Assembly: GCF_000421265.1 (NCBI RefSeq)
Contig: NZ_ATWN01000002.1
Coordinates: 310,001 to 374,000, forward strand
DNA: 64,000 nt
Direction: 5' to 3'
DNA from: Thalassospira lucentensis MCCC 1A00383 = DSM 14000
GTDB taxonomy: Bacteria > Pseudomonadota > Alphaproteobacteria > Rhodospirillales > Thalassospiraceae
The notes beneath the pieces were generated by a model, which saw nothing but the letters and a program-made list of their open reading frames with translations, was not told the DNA's origin and did not search any database. Shown piece after piece: positions 47,082-57,635 of the stretch (position 1 is the first letter of the stretch; each line of letters begins with the position of its first letter). Made by a program: the position numbers and the translations under genes.

Positions 47082-47993
47082 TCACGCAGTTTCAACCAGC
47101 CAGTCAACAAAGATACGGGCTTTTTCCGATGCGCGGGGATGGACCTGCAAGTAAAATTCCATTGGGGATGGCATGTTTTGCGTAACAAGCCGGACAAGCC
47201 GTCCGTCTTCCAAAAAAGGACCGATAAGCCCGTCCCACCCTAGCATCGCACCGACATCTTCCTGGGCGGCTTGCAGGGCGATCATGTAATTGTTGAGATG
47301 AAAGCTGCGCCCTTTTGGTGCGTGGTATCCCAATTGCGCAAACCAGTCTGACCAGCTTGTCCAGCCCGACTCATCATTGTGCACATGAATAAGCGGCGCG
47401 TGCAGCAGGTCTTCGATGGTCTGAATGTTGTGTTCGGCCTGCAAGGTCGGGGTTCCGACCGCAATGATGTTGTCCTGAAACAGTTTGTGATAACCCTCGC
47501 TGCCGTCATATGGATTGCTGTAATGAATGCTTAAATCGCATCGGCCCGTCATGCCCGGGACGTCACTGACAATCTGTGAAACGGTGATGTTGGGGTAAAA
47601 CCGCCAGAACGCCGAAATCTTTGGCGTTAACCACAATGAGCTGACCGCTGTTGTGGTGCGGATGGTGACGTCAACGGTTTCGGGTTGATCGCGCAACTGC
47701 GTGATTGTGTCTGATATCGTTTCAAACCCGCGTTGCAGGGCGAACAGTAAATATGCCCCCTTTTCCGTCAACTCAACGCCGCGATTGCGTCGGGTGAACA
47801 GACTGATGCCAAGATCCGTTTCAAGGGCCTTGATCTGATGGCTGATGGCCGCAGGCGTGACATTCATTTCCTGTGCGGCTGTTTTGAAGCTCAGGTTGCG
47901 TGCCGCAGCTTCAAAACAGATCAAGGCATTGATTGATGAAAGATCATAGGGCCGTTGCACGTGTGGCTCCCAAAATCGGGCACATGACATCAC
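47082..47993 (-). CDS. LysR-family regulator (GcvA-like)
   Basis: This 303-residue regulator has an N-terminal HTH (about residues 18-76): NALICFEAAARNLSFKTAAQEMNVTPAAISHQIKALE, followed by GVELTEKG and a C-terminal substrate-binding domain. The LSSINALICFEAAAR start resembles the GcvA group. The gene is divergent from the Rieske oxygenase operon, with 116-125 bases between the starts, so it is the probable regulator of that operon. The inducer is unknown; a betaine-type compound is an inference. Confidence 0.85.
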   Translation of the reverse strand: MMSCARFWEPHVQRPYDLSSINALICFEAAARNLSFKTAAQEMNVTPAAISHQIKALETDLGISLFTRRNRGVELTEKGAYLLFALQRGFETISDTITQLRDQPETVDVTIRTTTAVSSLWLTPKISAFWRFYPNITVSQIVSDVPGMTGRCDLSIHYSNPYDGSEGYHKLFQDNIIAVGTPTLQAEHNIQTIEDLLHAPLIHVHNDESGWTSWSDWFAQLGYHAPKGRSFHLNNYMIALQAAQEDVGAMLGWDGLIGPFLEDGRLVRLVTQNMPSPMEFYLQVHPRASEKARIFVDWLVETA

Positions 47994-48093
47994 GTCGTGC
48001 CGAAATGCATTTCAGATTAGTTCAGCTAAACCAGCATGAAAATTAATACTATTGAAAAAACACCCATGAAGTCCACACTTTTGGTTGATTTGA

Positions 48094-49359
<1,266 letters not shown>

Positions 49360-49363
49360 TCTG

Positions 49364-50431
49364 ATGTCGGTAATGGACAAACCAAAACTTGCATTCTGGT
49401 CTGACACCGAAGAACTCGAATGTGTTTCCTTCCTGCCAGAAGCCCCCAACGTGATGACGTTCTGTTTCCAGTCGGTTTCTGGCGCGTTGTTCAGCTATGA
49501 TCCGGGGCAGTTCATTACACTGGAACTTCCGGTGCCTGGGGGGCCGCTTTATCGGACATACACGATTTCCTCCTCGCCCTCCCGGCCGACATCACTGACT
49601 GTGACGGTCAAGGCACAGGCCGGATCGGTTGGCACACGCTGGATGCTTGATAACCTGCGTTCGGGGATGCGCCTGCGCGCCAAGGGCCCGGCCGGGAACT
49701 TCTCGTTGGTGCATCATTCGGCGCCAAAATACCTGTTTATTTCTGCGGGGTCTGGCATTACGCCCATGATGTCGATGACCACGCATCTGTATGACTCCGG
49801 GCGCGATCCTGACATTGTGTTTGTCAATTGCGGGCGGCGACCTTCCGATATCATCTTCCGCGAAGCGCTTGAACATATGGCGTCGCGAATTAATGGCATC
49901 GACTTGAAATGGGTTGTCGAGGAAACCGATCCTTTCAAGCCGTGGACCGGCTATCTCGGGACCTTCAATCAGCTGATGCTGGGCTTGATGGCGCAGGATT
50001 ATCTGGAACGTGAAGTGTTCTGCTGTGGGCCGGAACCCTTTATGCAGGCTGTGCGCGAAGTGTTGATCGGCCTTGGGTTCGATATGGATCGCTATCATCA
50101 GGAAAGCTTCCAGGCGCCGAAAATCAACGCAGAAGAAACCCCCGATGATGTGATTCCAGACGAGAAAACCGATGCGGTTATCGAGTTTCTGGCATCAGGT
50201 ATCACCGCAAACTGCACACAAACCGATACGGTTCTTGCCGCGGCGCGCAGTGCCGGGCTGGTCATCCCATCGGGCTGTTCGATGGGAATTTGCGGCACAT
50301 GCAAAGTGCGCAAGACAGAGGGGCAGGTGCATATGGTCCATAATGGTGGGATCACGGACGAAGACATCGAAGACGGCTACATCCTTGCCTGCTGCTCCAA
50401 CCCGATCGGCCAAATCAAGATCGATGCCTGA
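49364..50431 (+). CDS. gbcB: Ferredoxin-type FAD/NAD(P) reductase of the Rieske oxygenase
   Basis: This 355-residue protein supplies electrons to the Rieske oxygenase encoded just upstream. An FAD-binding segment RTYTISSSPS near residue 66 is followed by an NAD-binding domain with ISAGSGITPMMSM and CCGPEPFM, and then a C-terminal plant-type 2Fe-2S ferredoxin domain with CSMGICGTCKVRK and a distal Cys (ILACCS). The order FNR then ferredoxin matches GbcB and related reductases. It is cotranscribed with the oxygenase. Confidence 0.85.
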   Translation: MSVMDKPKLAFWSDTEELECVSFLPEAPNVMTFCFQSVSGALFSYDPGQFITLELPVPGGPLYRTYTISSSPSRPTSLTVTVKAQAGSVGTRWMLDNLRSGMRLRAKGPAGNFSLVHHSAPKYLFISAGSGITPMMSMTTHLYDSGRDPDIVFVNCGRRPSDIIFREALEHMASRINGIDLKWVVEETDPFKPWTGYLGTFNQLMLGLMAQDYLEREVFCCGPEPFMQAVREVLIGLGFDMDRYHQESFQAPKINAEETPDDVIPDEKTDAVIEFLASGITANCTQTDTVLAAARSAGLVIPSGCSMGICGTCKVRKTEGQVHMVHNGGITDEDIEDGYILACCSNPIGQIKIDA

Positions 50432-50503
50432 CGGAGCCCTGCACAGCCAGTGATGGGGCAGCATGGTGTAGTAGGGCTTGGCCTGCGGGCATTCACGCCG
50501 AAT

Positions 50504-50568
50504 TTGCGCAATTCTCCACAATGTGACAGCGTTGTTTAATTATTTTGTGCTTTGGAGTTGCGTTTAAA
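50504..50568 (+). repeat. Lrp-promoter-like repeat, copy B
   Basis: This block ends at the start of the broken lrp gene and resembles copy A at 46869-46934. It is the natural promoter/operator region of an autoregulated lrp gene; copy A may therefore be an orphan operator. Confidence 0.45.
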
Positions 50569-50897
50569 TGGCTGAACTGGATCAGATCGATACCAAAATC
50601 CTGCGTTTGTTACAGGAAAACGCCGATATTTCCAATGCCGATCTGGCCGGAAAGATCGGCCTGTCGCCATCGGCCTGTTTGCGGCGCATCACGCCGCTAT
50701 CATCCGCAAAACCCGGCGAACTCGCCGCCGCCCAGCAATACTGTCTGGTCACCGGCGTTCTTATGCTGCACATGCAATACATGGACAAACACACAGCCCT
50801 GTGTGACACGCTGTTTGAGGCTGACGAAAATGTCGTCTGGTATCACGCCTACATCTTAACAGAGATATTGAAGAGCACGCGAAGCTCGTTCTTTTAG
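50568..50897 (+). pseudogene. Broken Lrp/AsnC-family regulator gene
   Basis: The first 42 residues match the Lrp helix-turn-helix: MAELDQIDTKILRLLQENA, ISNADLAGKIGLSPSACLRRI. After that the normal dimerisation/effector domain is missing or scrambled: a fragment QQYCLVTGVLMLHMQYMD resembles the LVTGxxD segment, but the intervening part of about 60-70 residues is lost, and the C-terminus ends ILKSTRSSFF. Full-length Lrp is about 150-165 residues; this is 109. The gene is probably an inactivated remnant at the left edge of the second glycan island, which begins directly downstream. Confidence 0.6.
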
Positions 50898-50904
50898 CGC
50901 CGAT

Positions 50905-51681
50905 TTATGTTTTGACCGCTACGCCTATAAGCATATGAGCAAATTTATTTGGATTAGCAAATGGATTGAGCGCCATAGACGTAAATCGCGTAAAGTTACC
51001 GTACGGGATACCATACTTATGATGTAGATGGCGCCCTATACCCTCTCTAGTATAAATCGGTTCTACATGTTTACAGTCAAAGCCATTAATTTTGAAATCT
51101 TCGCTTAGTTCATGAGGTTCTAGGCGCCACTGATAAAATTCGTTGTCTCCGCTTTTTTCTGGTTTACCTTGTTTAGCATCGATTTCTTTCAGTCGCTGAT
51201 TGTAAAATGGAACGCTGATTATCAGTGTTCCGCCGGGTTTTAGGACGCGGTACGCTTCTTTAAAGCAATCTGTGAGTCCGTTTTCAAAGTGCTCAAAAGT
51301 TCCCCACGAAATATAAAGGTCGAAGAAGTTGTCTTCGAAAGATGTTGCCCGGATATCTTCTCGAACAAAATTCATTGCTGGGAATTCGCTACGCAATGAT
51401 TCTATCGTAGGGGTACTTAGGTCTAGCCCATATGGTTCGTATCCCAAGTCACGAAGCAAGATGCACCATTCCCCAAGGCCAGAACCACCGTCCAGGACGC
51501 GGACATCTCTCCCCGCTGGTGGAGCAAATTTACGGACAACCTTATACTCTGGTCGAACTTTGATCCTCCACTGAGAGCGACGCCTGTTTCCTATTTTCTT
51601 CCAGTTTTCAGTCCAGTGATGATCTAGTCGTTGTTCTTCACTTAGGGCGCCGTCGTCCTTGATTGTGTAGTCAGCACGCAT
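50905..51681 (-). CDS. SAM-dependent methyltransferase
   Basis: This 258-residue class I methyltransferase has motif I RVLDGGSGLGEW, the Asp at the end of strand 2 in YGLDLS, and motif post-II FDLYISWGTFEHFENG followed by RVLKPGGTLIISVPF. This resembles Methyltransf_11/25-type enzymes. It is 12 bases from a second methyltransferase gene in the same direction, and they may form an operon. Codon use is AT-rich, in contrast to the lrp/Rieske genes to the left. Acceptor unknown. Confidence 0.78.
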   Translation of the reverse strand: MRADYTIKDDGALSEEQRLDHHWTENWKKIGNRRRSQWRIKVRPEYKVVRKFAPPAGRDVRVLDGGSGLGEWCILLRDLGYEPYGLDLSTPTIESLRSEFPAMNFVREDIRATSFEDNFFDLYISWGTFEHFENGLTDCFKEAYRVLKPGGTLIISVPFYNQRLKEIDAKQGKPEKSGDNEFYQWRLEPHELSEDFKINGFDCKHVEPIYTREGIGRHLHHKYGIPYGNFTRFTSMALNPFANPNKFAHMLIGVAVKT

Positions 51682-51693
51682 TTTGATGCTCGA

Positions 51694-52599
51694 TCAGTTT
51701 GAGTTATTTAGGGAGCGTTTCGATACGACTACTGCATAGAATACAGGGAATATGGGGACGTAATCGTCAGCTTTGATTGAGTAGTATAGTAGCCATTTAT
51801 AGACTCGAGTGAATTTCTTTCGAAGAGAAATGCGGAAAAAATTTTCCCAAGGAGTAATAAAAAAAAAGTGAAGAATTGTACTTGCTAGCCCACCGATAGC
51901 GTAGACTTCGATCGCGCTGTTAGGAAACGTCTGTTCAATTCTGCGCAAACTGTACTGTCTCCAACCGTGCCATAGATAAAGAGGTAATGATGCTGGAGCA
52001 GGTAAAAAATGTAATTGTATACCTTTAGGCTTCAGCCAGGTGACAGTTTTCTTAGGAAAGTCAAGGTCTGCCTGAATGTGCTCAAGCGCAGAATTTGTGT
52101 AAATCAAGTCAAACTCAGGAGAGTGATCTTTCGATAGAACGTCACATTGGTTGAATGATAGGCTAAAACGAGAACTCTTACGTTCTACAAATCGATCATC
52201 GATGTCTAATCCTGTCCATGCTCCGCCGAGCTCCGCAGTCTCGAATAGTTCAACAGATCTTCCTGACCCGCAGCCAATATCCAGAATGTTAACGTTGTTT
52301 ATGTCAGTATATCCTGAATTATTAAGCAATTTGGGAAGCTCAGAGATCAGAAAATGTTCGGCTAATCCACGGCCAGGAGACCAACTGCCCAAGTCGTCGG
52401 CTGTCTCAAAAGCATTCCCAAAATTAATTTTTTTGGATTTCAGTTTTTGAGAACACCTTAGGTTCCGTAAAAAGTTCAACCAAAGGTAAGTTAGACGCGA
52501 TTTACCCCCCCGAATGTGGTCGCCGTTTATTTCCTTGTGATTAGACAACTGCATTTCCTTGAGTTTTTGCTTGGTTACAGACCGAATCTGCCAGAGCAC
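51694..52599 (-). CDS. SAM-dependent methyltransferase
   Basis: This protein of up to 301 residues is a class I methyltransferase with motif I ILDIGCGSGRSVELFE, motif II TGLDIDDRF, and FDLIYTNSALEHIQAD as motif post-II. The C-terminal 100 residues carry hydrophobic stretches, including IGGLASTILHFFFITP, that could associate with a membrane. GTG 52599 is the longest start and ATG 52554 an alternative with AAGGA close to it. Substrate unknown. Confidence 0.75.
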   Translation of the reverse strand: MLWQIRSVTKQKLKEMQLSNHKEINGDHIRGGKSRLTYLWLNFLRNLRCSQKLKSKKINFGNAFETADDLGSWSPGRGLAEHFLISELPKLLNNSGYTDINNVNILDIGCGSGRSVELFETAELGGAWTGLDIDDRFVERKSSRFSLSFNQCDVLSKDHSPEFDLIYTNSALEHIQADLDFPKKTVTWLKPKGIQLHFLPAPASLPLYLWHGWRQYSLRRIEQTFPNSAIEVYAIGGLASTILHFFFITPWENFFRISLRKKFTRVYKWLLYYSIKADDYVPIFPVFYAVVVSKRSLNNSN

Positions 52600-52967
52600 T
52601 CTAAGATTGACAATCTTCTAGCGTAACTATTATCACGCACAGCTCTGCTATTCGCTGATTGGTCATAATGTATATTCACAACAGAAGCATGTCCAAAACG
52701 GTCAGAAAATTTAAAATCTAAGCTATCTATTTACCTGATTGACAAAATCAGAGTTTGGCGAGGAGCAAGTAAATTGTATAAAGTGATAGCATGTCGCGCA
52801 TAAAACGAAGTCATAGCTTGAAGTATTAAGGCTGCGGCATGACCAATAATGCTAGGCTGGTGAAATTGTGTTTCCCTACTGTTTGGTTTCCATTGACGCA
52901 ATGTGGATTGCCTGAATGTAGGTCGGGTTATTTGGTATGTAGATATGTATTTTTCGGAATAGCCCAT
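52600..52967. promoter_or_regulatory. Divergent region upstream of the second glycan operon
   Basis: This 368-base AT-rich stretch lies between a leftward methyltransferase gene and a rightward glycosyltransferase gene. A weak -35/-10 pair (TTTGGC, 17 bases, TATAAA at 52777-52782) points rightward. A frame open back to 52839 is the upstream extension of the next gene without homology. No other gene is seen. Confidence 0.4.
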
Positions 52968-54146
52968 ATGGCGGAACCTATTAAAATTACTATTGTAATC
53001 AGGTCTTTGGAGCGGGGAGGGACCGAAACTCACCTCCTGAGAACGTTGCCCATAGTTGCGAGTAATGACTTTCTTATGAGTATATTCTGCTTTGAACGTC
53101 CCGGAGAACTATCTGAGGAAATGCGAAGATGTGGAATTAAGGTTGTTACTCCTCCAATTAGCGGTTGGTTTACGCATGTTCCTCTTATGCTTAAGCCGTT
53201 TACAACAATATGGACGTGCGTTTTCTTCTTTTTGCATCTGTTTCGTCGTAGCCCCGACGTTGTCCATTTTTTCTTACCAGCCTCATACCTGATGTTGGCC
53301 CCTATTTCGTTACTGCATGTGCGCTCTAAAAAGATTATGAGTCGTCGCAGTATGAACAAATATCTCGAAAAGTATCCAAAATGGGTTCGCAAAGTAGAAT
53401 TCTTTCTGCACAAAAAAATGTCTGTCGTTCTTGCTAATTCAAGAGCAGTCCTTAAACAGTTAGAATACATGGAAAATGTGCCTGCTGAAAAACTGCGGCT
53501 CGTATATAACGGTATTGACGAGACAGAAAATGTCAGTAGGCGAGATTTTGCCGTAAGAGCCGATCTTGGAATAAAATTGGATGCTGTCGTGCTTGCAACT
53601 GTTGCTAACCTGCTTCCATACAAGGGTTATCAAGACCTCATTGAGGCATGCGGCTTCCTGTCTAAGAGTTTCCCGACGCTACCGGATTGGCACTTGATTG
53701 TAATTGGTAACGACAGCGTTGGTATGAAGAAAGAGTTAGAAAATCTGGCCGTGAGGTTGGGGGTCAGTCAAAGGTTGCATTTTGTTGGCAAGAGAACTGA
53801 CGTCAATCATTACCTTGCGGCTGTAGATATTGGAGTGCTGGTATCTCATGAGGAAGGTTTTTCAAACGCAGTAATCGAAGAAATGTCGGCAGGCCTGCCT
53901 ATGATTGTTTCTGATGTAGGAGGGAATCCAGAAGCTGTTGTACATGGAGAAACAGGTTTGGTGGTCCCCGCGAAAGCACCAAAAGAACTTGCAAAGGCGA
54001 TAGCTTACTTACTTCAAAACCCCAGCGTTGCTAAGGAAATGGGGCTTGCGGGTAAAAAGCGTGTCCGAGAATGTTTTTCTATTGAGCAATCGGCAGAAGG
54101 ATATCGTTCAGTTTATCGTTCGCTGGGTCATTCTAAAATGATGTGA
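52968..54146 (+). CDS. Glycosyltransferase, GT4 family
   Basis: This 392-residue GT4 enzyme has the N-terminal RSLERGGTETHLLRTL acceptor-side glycine loop and the C-terminal donor motif VSHEEGFSNAVIEEMSAGLPMIVSDVGGNPE with the E-x7-E pair. NGIDETENV and LLPYKGYQDLIEAC are also typical. ATG 52968 gives the standard start; the frame is open upstream to 52839. It opens a rightward operon of polysaccharide genes. Donor and acceptor unknown. Confidence 0.86.
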   Translation: MAEPIKITIVIRSLERGGTETHLLRTLPIVASNDFLMSIFCFERPGELSEEMRRCGIKVVTPPISGWFTHVPLMLKPFTTIWTCVFFFLHLFRRSPDVVHFFLPASYLMLAPISLLHVRSKKIMSRRSMNKYLEKYPKWVRKVEFFLHKKMSVVLANSRAVLKQLEYMENVPAEKLRLVYNGIDETENVSRRDFAVRADLGIKLDAVVLATVANLLPYKGYQDLIEACGFLSKSFPTLPDWHLIVIGNDSVGMKKELENLAVRLGVSQRLHFVGKRTDVNHYLAAVDIGVLVSHEEGFSNAVIEEMSAGLPMIVSDVGGNPEAVVHGETGLVVPAKAPKELAKAIAYLLQNPSVAKEMGLAGKKRVRECFSIEQSAEGYRSVYRSLGHSKMM

Positions 54147-55082
54147 TTGTTAACGTATTTTTGTGTGCCGTCCGCTTGGTTCTTCTGGGGTTTTTCTGAA
54201 ATGATATGCCACTCACATACGCTTGCATTGAGAGCGGTAAACCGTGTTTGGCCGATGTTTTATAAGATAAAGCTCTTGAGTTGGGCGCGGCGTGCCGGCC
54301 TGGCTGAGCCTGTAATCTTACTTTCTTTTGACTGTGACACTGATCGTGATGCTGAGGCGGCGGTGCGAGTTCAAGAGTATCTTCAGAAATTTGGCATGAC
54401 AGCATTCTATGCTGTGCCAGGAGAACTGCTTGAAACGTATTGGGGGGAATACTGTAAGCTCCTCGACTTGGGGGCTCAGTTCGTAAATCATGGCTATAGA
54501 CGTCATGCAGATATTAACGAGATGACAGGAAAGCCGTTTTCAACATTTACTTATTGCAACGTACCCGATGATGTTTGGAAAGAAGACATTTTGCTTGGGC
54601 ATGACGTGCTAACGAAGTTGACAGGCACTCCACCCACAGTCTTTAGAACGCCACATTTTGGAGAGTTTAACAAGAAAGAGCAACTTTCTAAGATGTACTC
54701 TTTTGTTGCTTCATTGGGGTATCGTGTTTCAAGTTCCACCAAGCCTGTGTTCGGAATGTTGAACGGTAGCGTTTACAACTGTGGAGAAGGTCTCGTTGAG
54801 CTGCCATTGAATGGTTGCCTAAGTAAACCTGCACAGTTGATGGATAGTTGGGGGTTTTTGTCGGCACCGGATGCGCTCGGAAAGAAAAAGCTGCTCAGAG
54901 AGTTGGAAAGTTACAGGAAGCTGTTTGAAGCCAAATTACCTATAGTCTTAAACCTCTACTTTGATCCGGCAGATATTGTGAATGAACCCGATGTGCTGCA
55001 TGCATTGTCGTGTTTTTCAGGGTTTAGCTGCATAACTCTAGATGACTGCGAATTTTTGTCTTTGGCTCATACGGCGAAATGA
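54147..55082 (+). CDS. Polysaccharide deacetylase (NodB homology)
   Basis: This enzyme of up to 311 residues has a NodB-type deacetylase fold. The metal-binding Asp region is SFDCDTDRD, the His pair appears in VNHGYRRHADI, and the Arg-containing motif is FRTPHFGEF. Such enzymes remove N- or O-acetyl groups from polysaccharides. The start is uncertain: TTG 54147 directly follows the previous stop, while ATG 54201 and ATG 54255 give shorter versions; the N-terminal 36 residues are hydrophobic-to-mixed and poorly conserved in appearance. Overlaps the next gene as ATGA. Confidence 0.78.
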   Translation: MLTYFCVPSAWFFWGFSEMICHSHTLALRAVNRVWPMFYKIKLLSWARRAGLAEPVILLSFDCDTDRDAEAAVRVQEYLQKFGMTAFYAVPGELLETYWGEYCKLLDLGAQFVNHGYRRHADINEMTGKPFSTFTYCNVPDDVWKEDILLGHDVLTKLTGTPPTVFRTPHFGEFNKKEQLSKMYSFVASLGYRVSSSTKPVFGMLNGSVYNCGEGLVELPLNGCLSKPAQLMDSWGFLSAPDALGKKKLLRELESYRKLFEAKLPIVLNLYFDPADIVNEPDVLHALSCFSGFSCITLDDCEFLSLAHTAK

Positions 55083-56323
55083 TGTCCACTACTAAGATAC
55101 CCCGTTTGCTTATCCTCGGGTATTGTTATCCCCCTACGGTCAGTCCGGAAGGCTTTGTAACTGCAAAACTGTTGCGAAATGTACCTGATTGTAAGATTGA
55201 TGTTTTAACGCTCGATAATGGTTTGGTAGGCCCATTTCTTGACAGTGAAATGGGAAATTATGCCGAGAAAATACCCGGCCGAGTGATTAGAGTTGGTGCA
55301 TCAACATTAATTCGAAAAATAAGCAATTTTCCGCGCTTGCCGTTTCGGCCTGACCGCTGGATTGTACTTAATCATATCGTTTCCTCCAAGGTGCGAAAGC
55401 TTTTGCTTCGGGAGAGATATGATTGTTTCGTGACGCGCTCACAGTATCACTCCTCACATCTTGTTGGATTAAAGCTTAAACGAAGAAATCCGGAGATTCC
55501 TTGGATTGCGTGCTTTTCAGATCCTTGGTCGAATGCAGATCATCAAGTGAGCGTTCCGGTGTTTTCAAATTGGAGCGACATGCAGGAGCGAAAAGTATTA
55601 GAGTGTGCTGATTGCCTTGTTTTCCCGACGGAAGGTTTGCGAGATCACTTTACAAATGGTGACTTTGCGCTGAATGCGAAGTCCGCGATCTTACCTCACT
55701 CGTTCGATGCCTCCCTTTATGCGAGGAAAAAGTCCCCAGGGAAAAGTTTTGGTTCATCTGTCACGCTTCGGCTGTTTGGGTCGTTCTACGGAGCGAGGAC
55801 GCCCGACGCATTATTTTCGGCGATAAATCGACTGAACCTCGAAAGTCAAATTAACATCACTCTTGAAGTGTTTGGTGCTTGGCATCCATCCTATGCCGAG
55901 TTTGAAGATCAGAATGGTGGATGTAAAAAAAAGCACGTCAGGTACATGGGCCAAGTTCCTCATCTGGATGCTTTGCGCGAGATGCAGGATGCAGATTTAC
56001 TCGTGGTTGTGGATGCTCCTGGGAAAGGGAGTAGTTTTTATCTTCCTTCGAAGCTTGTTGATTATTTAGGCAGCGGTACGCCTATCCTATCTCTTTGCCG
56101 CCCCGGAGTGGTGTGCGACATTACTCGAAAGGCGGGCGGGATAGTTGCGGATCCCTCCGACGTATATGGTATCTCTGAAGCGATCCGAAATTGGTTAAAT
56201 GCCAGAGAGCGTAAATATTCACCATCCGCATTAACTCTATCTAACTATGAAGCTCGTTGTGTCGGGCGAAAATTTCGGGACTTGGTTGGATGTTTGCTAG
56301 ATGAGAAAGTTACTGAAAAATAA
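55079..56323 (+). CDS. Glycosyltransferase, GT4-like
   Basis: This 414-residue protein has an N-terminal GYCYPPTVSPEGFV acceptor segment as in GT4 enzymes and a C-terminal donor domain with VRYMGQVPHLDALREMQDADLLVVVD and SSFYLPSKLVDYLGSGTPILSL, where Lys replaces the first Glu of the usual E-x7-E motif. A CFSDPWSNADH motif lies between the domains. The start overlaps the deacetylase stop (ATGA), and the next gene's ATG lies 23 bases inside its end. Substrate unknown. Confidence 0.75.
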   Translation: MMSTTKIPRLLILGYCYPPTVSPEGFVTAKLLRNVPDCKIDVLTLDNGLVGPFLDSEMGNYAEKIPGRVIRVGASTLIRKISNFPRLPFRPDRWIVLNHIVSSKVRKLLLRERYDCFVTRSQYHSSHLVGLKLKRRNPEIPWIACFSDPWSNADHQVSVPVFSNWSDMQERKVLECADCLVFPTEGLRDHFTNGDFALNAKSAILPHSFDASLYARKKSPGKSFGSSVTLRLFGSFYGARTPDALFSAINRLNLESQINITLEVFGAWHPSYAEFEDQNGGCKKKHVRYMGQVPHLDALREMQDADLLVVVDAPGKGSSFYLPSKLVDYLGSGTPILSLCRPGVVCDITRKAGGIVADPSDVYGISEAIRNWLNARERKYSPSALTLSNYEARCVGRKFRDLVGCLLDEKVTEK

Positions 56324-57635
56324 TAGTGCTCCCCCAATTTTTTTGGGAGCTTTCATTGGGGTTATTACTCTACTACCGTTTATGCGTGTTCGCGTTAACT
56401 ACGAATACATTGAGTTATCTGGTGCACTGCAATTCATTGTGTTTGTAGGGCTTTTTGTGGGGCTGATAGCCTTTGCCAATTTCAGGTTTTCTGAATTATT
56501 TTCTGAGTTTAAATATCTCTCATTAAACCAAAGTTGCCTTCTTTTCCTTTTATGGTGTGCTGTTGCTGTAATTTCCAGTTTTGTGGGGCAGGACCCTATA
56601 CTTTCTCTAAAAAGAGCAACACTGGCGCTTGTTCCAGCTTGCTTGGTTTACTTCACGGCTTATTCGTGTGCGGATCCAAGAAAAATATTAAAAGGTTTTG
56701 TTCTTGGGATGTGTTTGATCACACTAGTTTCTATTTTTTACGCTTTGGCCGGTTGGATCGCAGAAATTACGAATACTGATCCCAACGTAAGACATGGCAC
56801 ATTTTTTTTGTTTGGGCTCGAATTCTCTCAGTCTCTTGGTCAGAGACACATTTTATTTAACAACGAGTTGATTGAATTGCAGAGATTTTCTGGTTTCTAT
56901 CCGAACCCAAATGGAATTGGAATAGTGTCTGCAATTTGTTTGATTTTTTTGACTTTAATTAAAAAAGATATGCCTAGAACTTATGTGTTTCTTTTGGTTA
57001 TGATGGTTTTAGGACTATTGCTTTCTGGGTCCAGAATGTCGTTGTTACTCGTAATTTCATCATGCGCATACTTTATTCTTTCTCCACGTTTAAGAACAAA
57101 AATATTCAACGTGCCTTCTGCTATATTAGTCTTTTTATTTTTAATTGTTCTTATTTTTGTTTGGGCTGAATTTTCACAAGAAATCTCAAACATGTTTGAT
57201 GGAAGTAGACAAGAATTTCTAAGCTTGGGTGAGAGAGGAAATGGTTTTCTTAAAGCAATTGAGGTAGCCTCGCAAAACTGGTTCATAGGAAGTGGTTTCG
57301 GTCTGGGTGCTGAGGTGGTATTTGGAAAACAAGCAGATGTAATGGCAATTCATTCGGTCATTCTGAATGCAATAGTTGAGACAGGTTTTTTAGGTGCGAT
57401 TTTAATTTCTGCTCTATGGGTAAGGCCGCTTATTTCTGAACATAAGGTAACTACCGCTGAACATTCAAAGGATTTGCAAACGTTATGTTTGAATGCAGTC
57501 GTGTTCGGCCTGTTGGTTGCTGAGTTGTTCGATCTGAGCGTTACGAGGTTTCATTATATCCATTTAGTTCTCTTTTTCCTTCTGGGGCTGAGTTCTGCTT
57601 TTCAGCGTCGAGGTCGCAAAAGGATTGAAACCTGA
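56301..57635 (+). CDS. wzy: O-antigen polymerase/ligase-like membrane protein (Wzy/WaaL family)
   Basis: This 444-residue membrane protein has about ten to eleven hydrophobic segments. A large loop follows residues around 150, and the central FSGFYPNPNGIGI segment and the LLSGSRMSLLLV helix resemble Wzy/WaaL-family proteins (O-antigen ligase domain). It would polymerise or ligate a repeat unit at the outer face of the inner membrane. A Wzx-type gene is present at 59.5 kb, so Wzx/Wzy-dependent assembly is plausible. Wzy versus WaaL is not resolved by sequence; its cluster position favours Wzy. Confidence 0.75.
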   Translation: MRKLLKNNSAPPIFLGAFIGVITLLPFMRVRVNYEYIELSGALQFIVFVGLFVGLIAFANFRFSELFSEFKYLSLNQSCLLFLLWCAVAVISSFVGQDPILSLKRATLALVPACLVYFTAYSCADPRKILKGFVLGMCLITLVSIFYALAGWIAEITNTDPNVRHGTFFLFGLEFSQSLGQRHILFNNELIELQRFSGFYPNPNGIGIVSAICLIFLTLIKKDMPRTYVFLLVMMVLGLLLSGSRMSLLLVISSCAYFILSPRLRTKIFNVPSAILVFLFLIVLIFVWAEFSQEISNMFDGSRQEFLSLGERGNGFLKAIEVASQNWFIGSGFGLGAEVVFGKQADVMAIHSVILNAIVETGFLGAILISALWVRPLISEHKVTTAEHSKDLQTLCLNAVVFGLLVAELFDLSVTRFHYIHLVLFFLLGLSSAFQRRGRKRIET

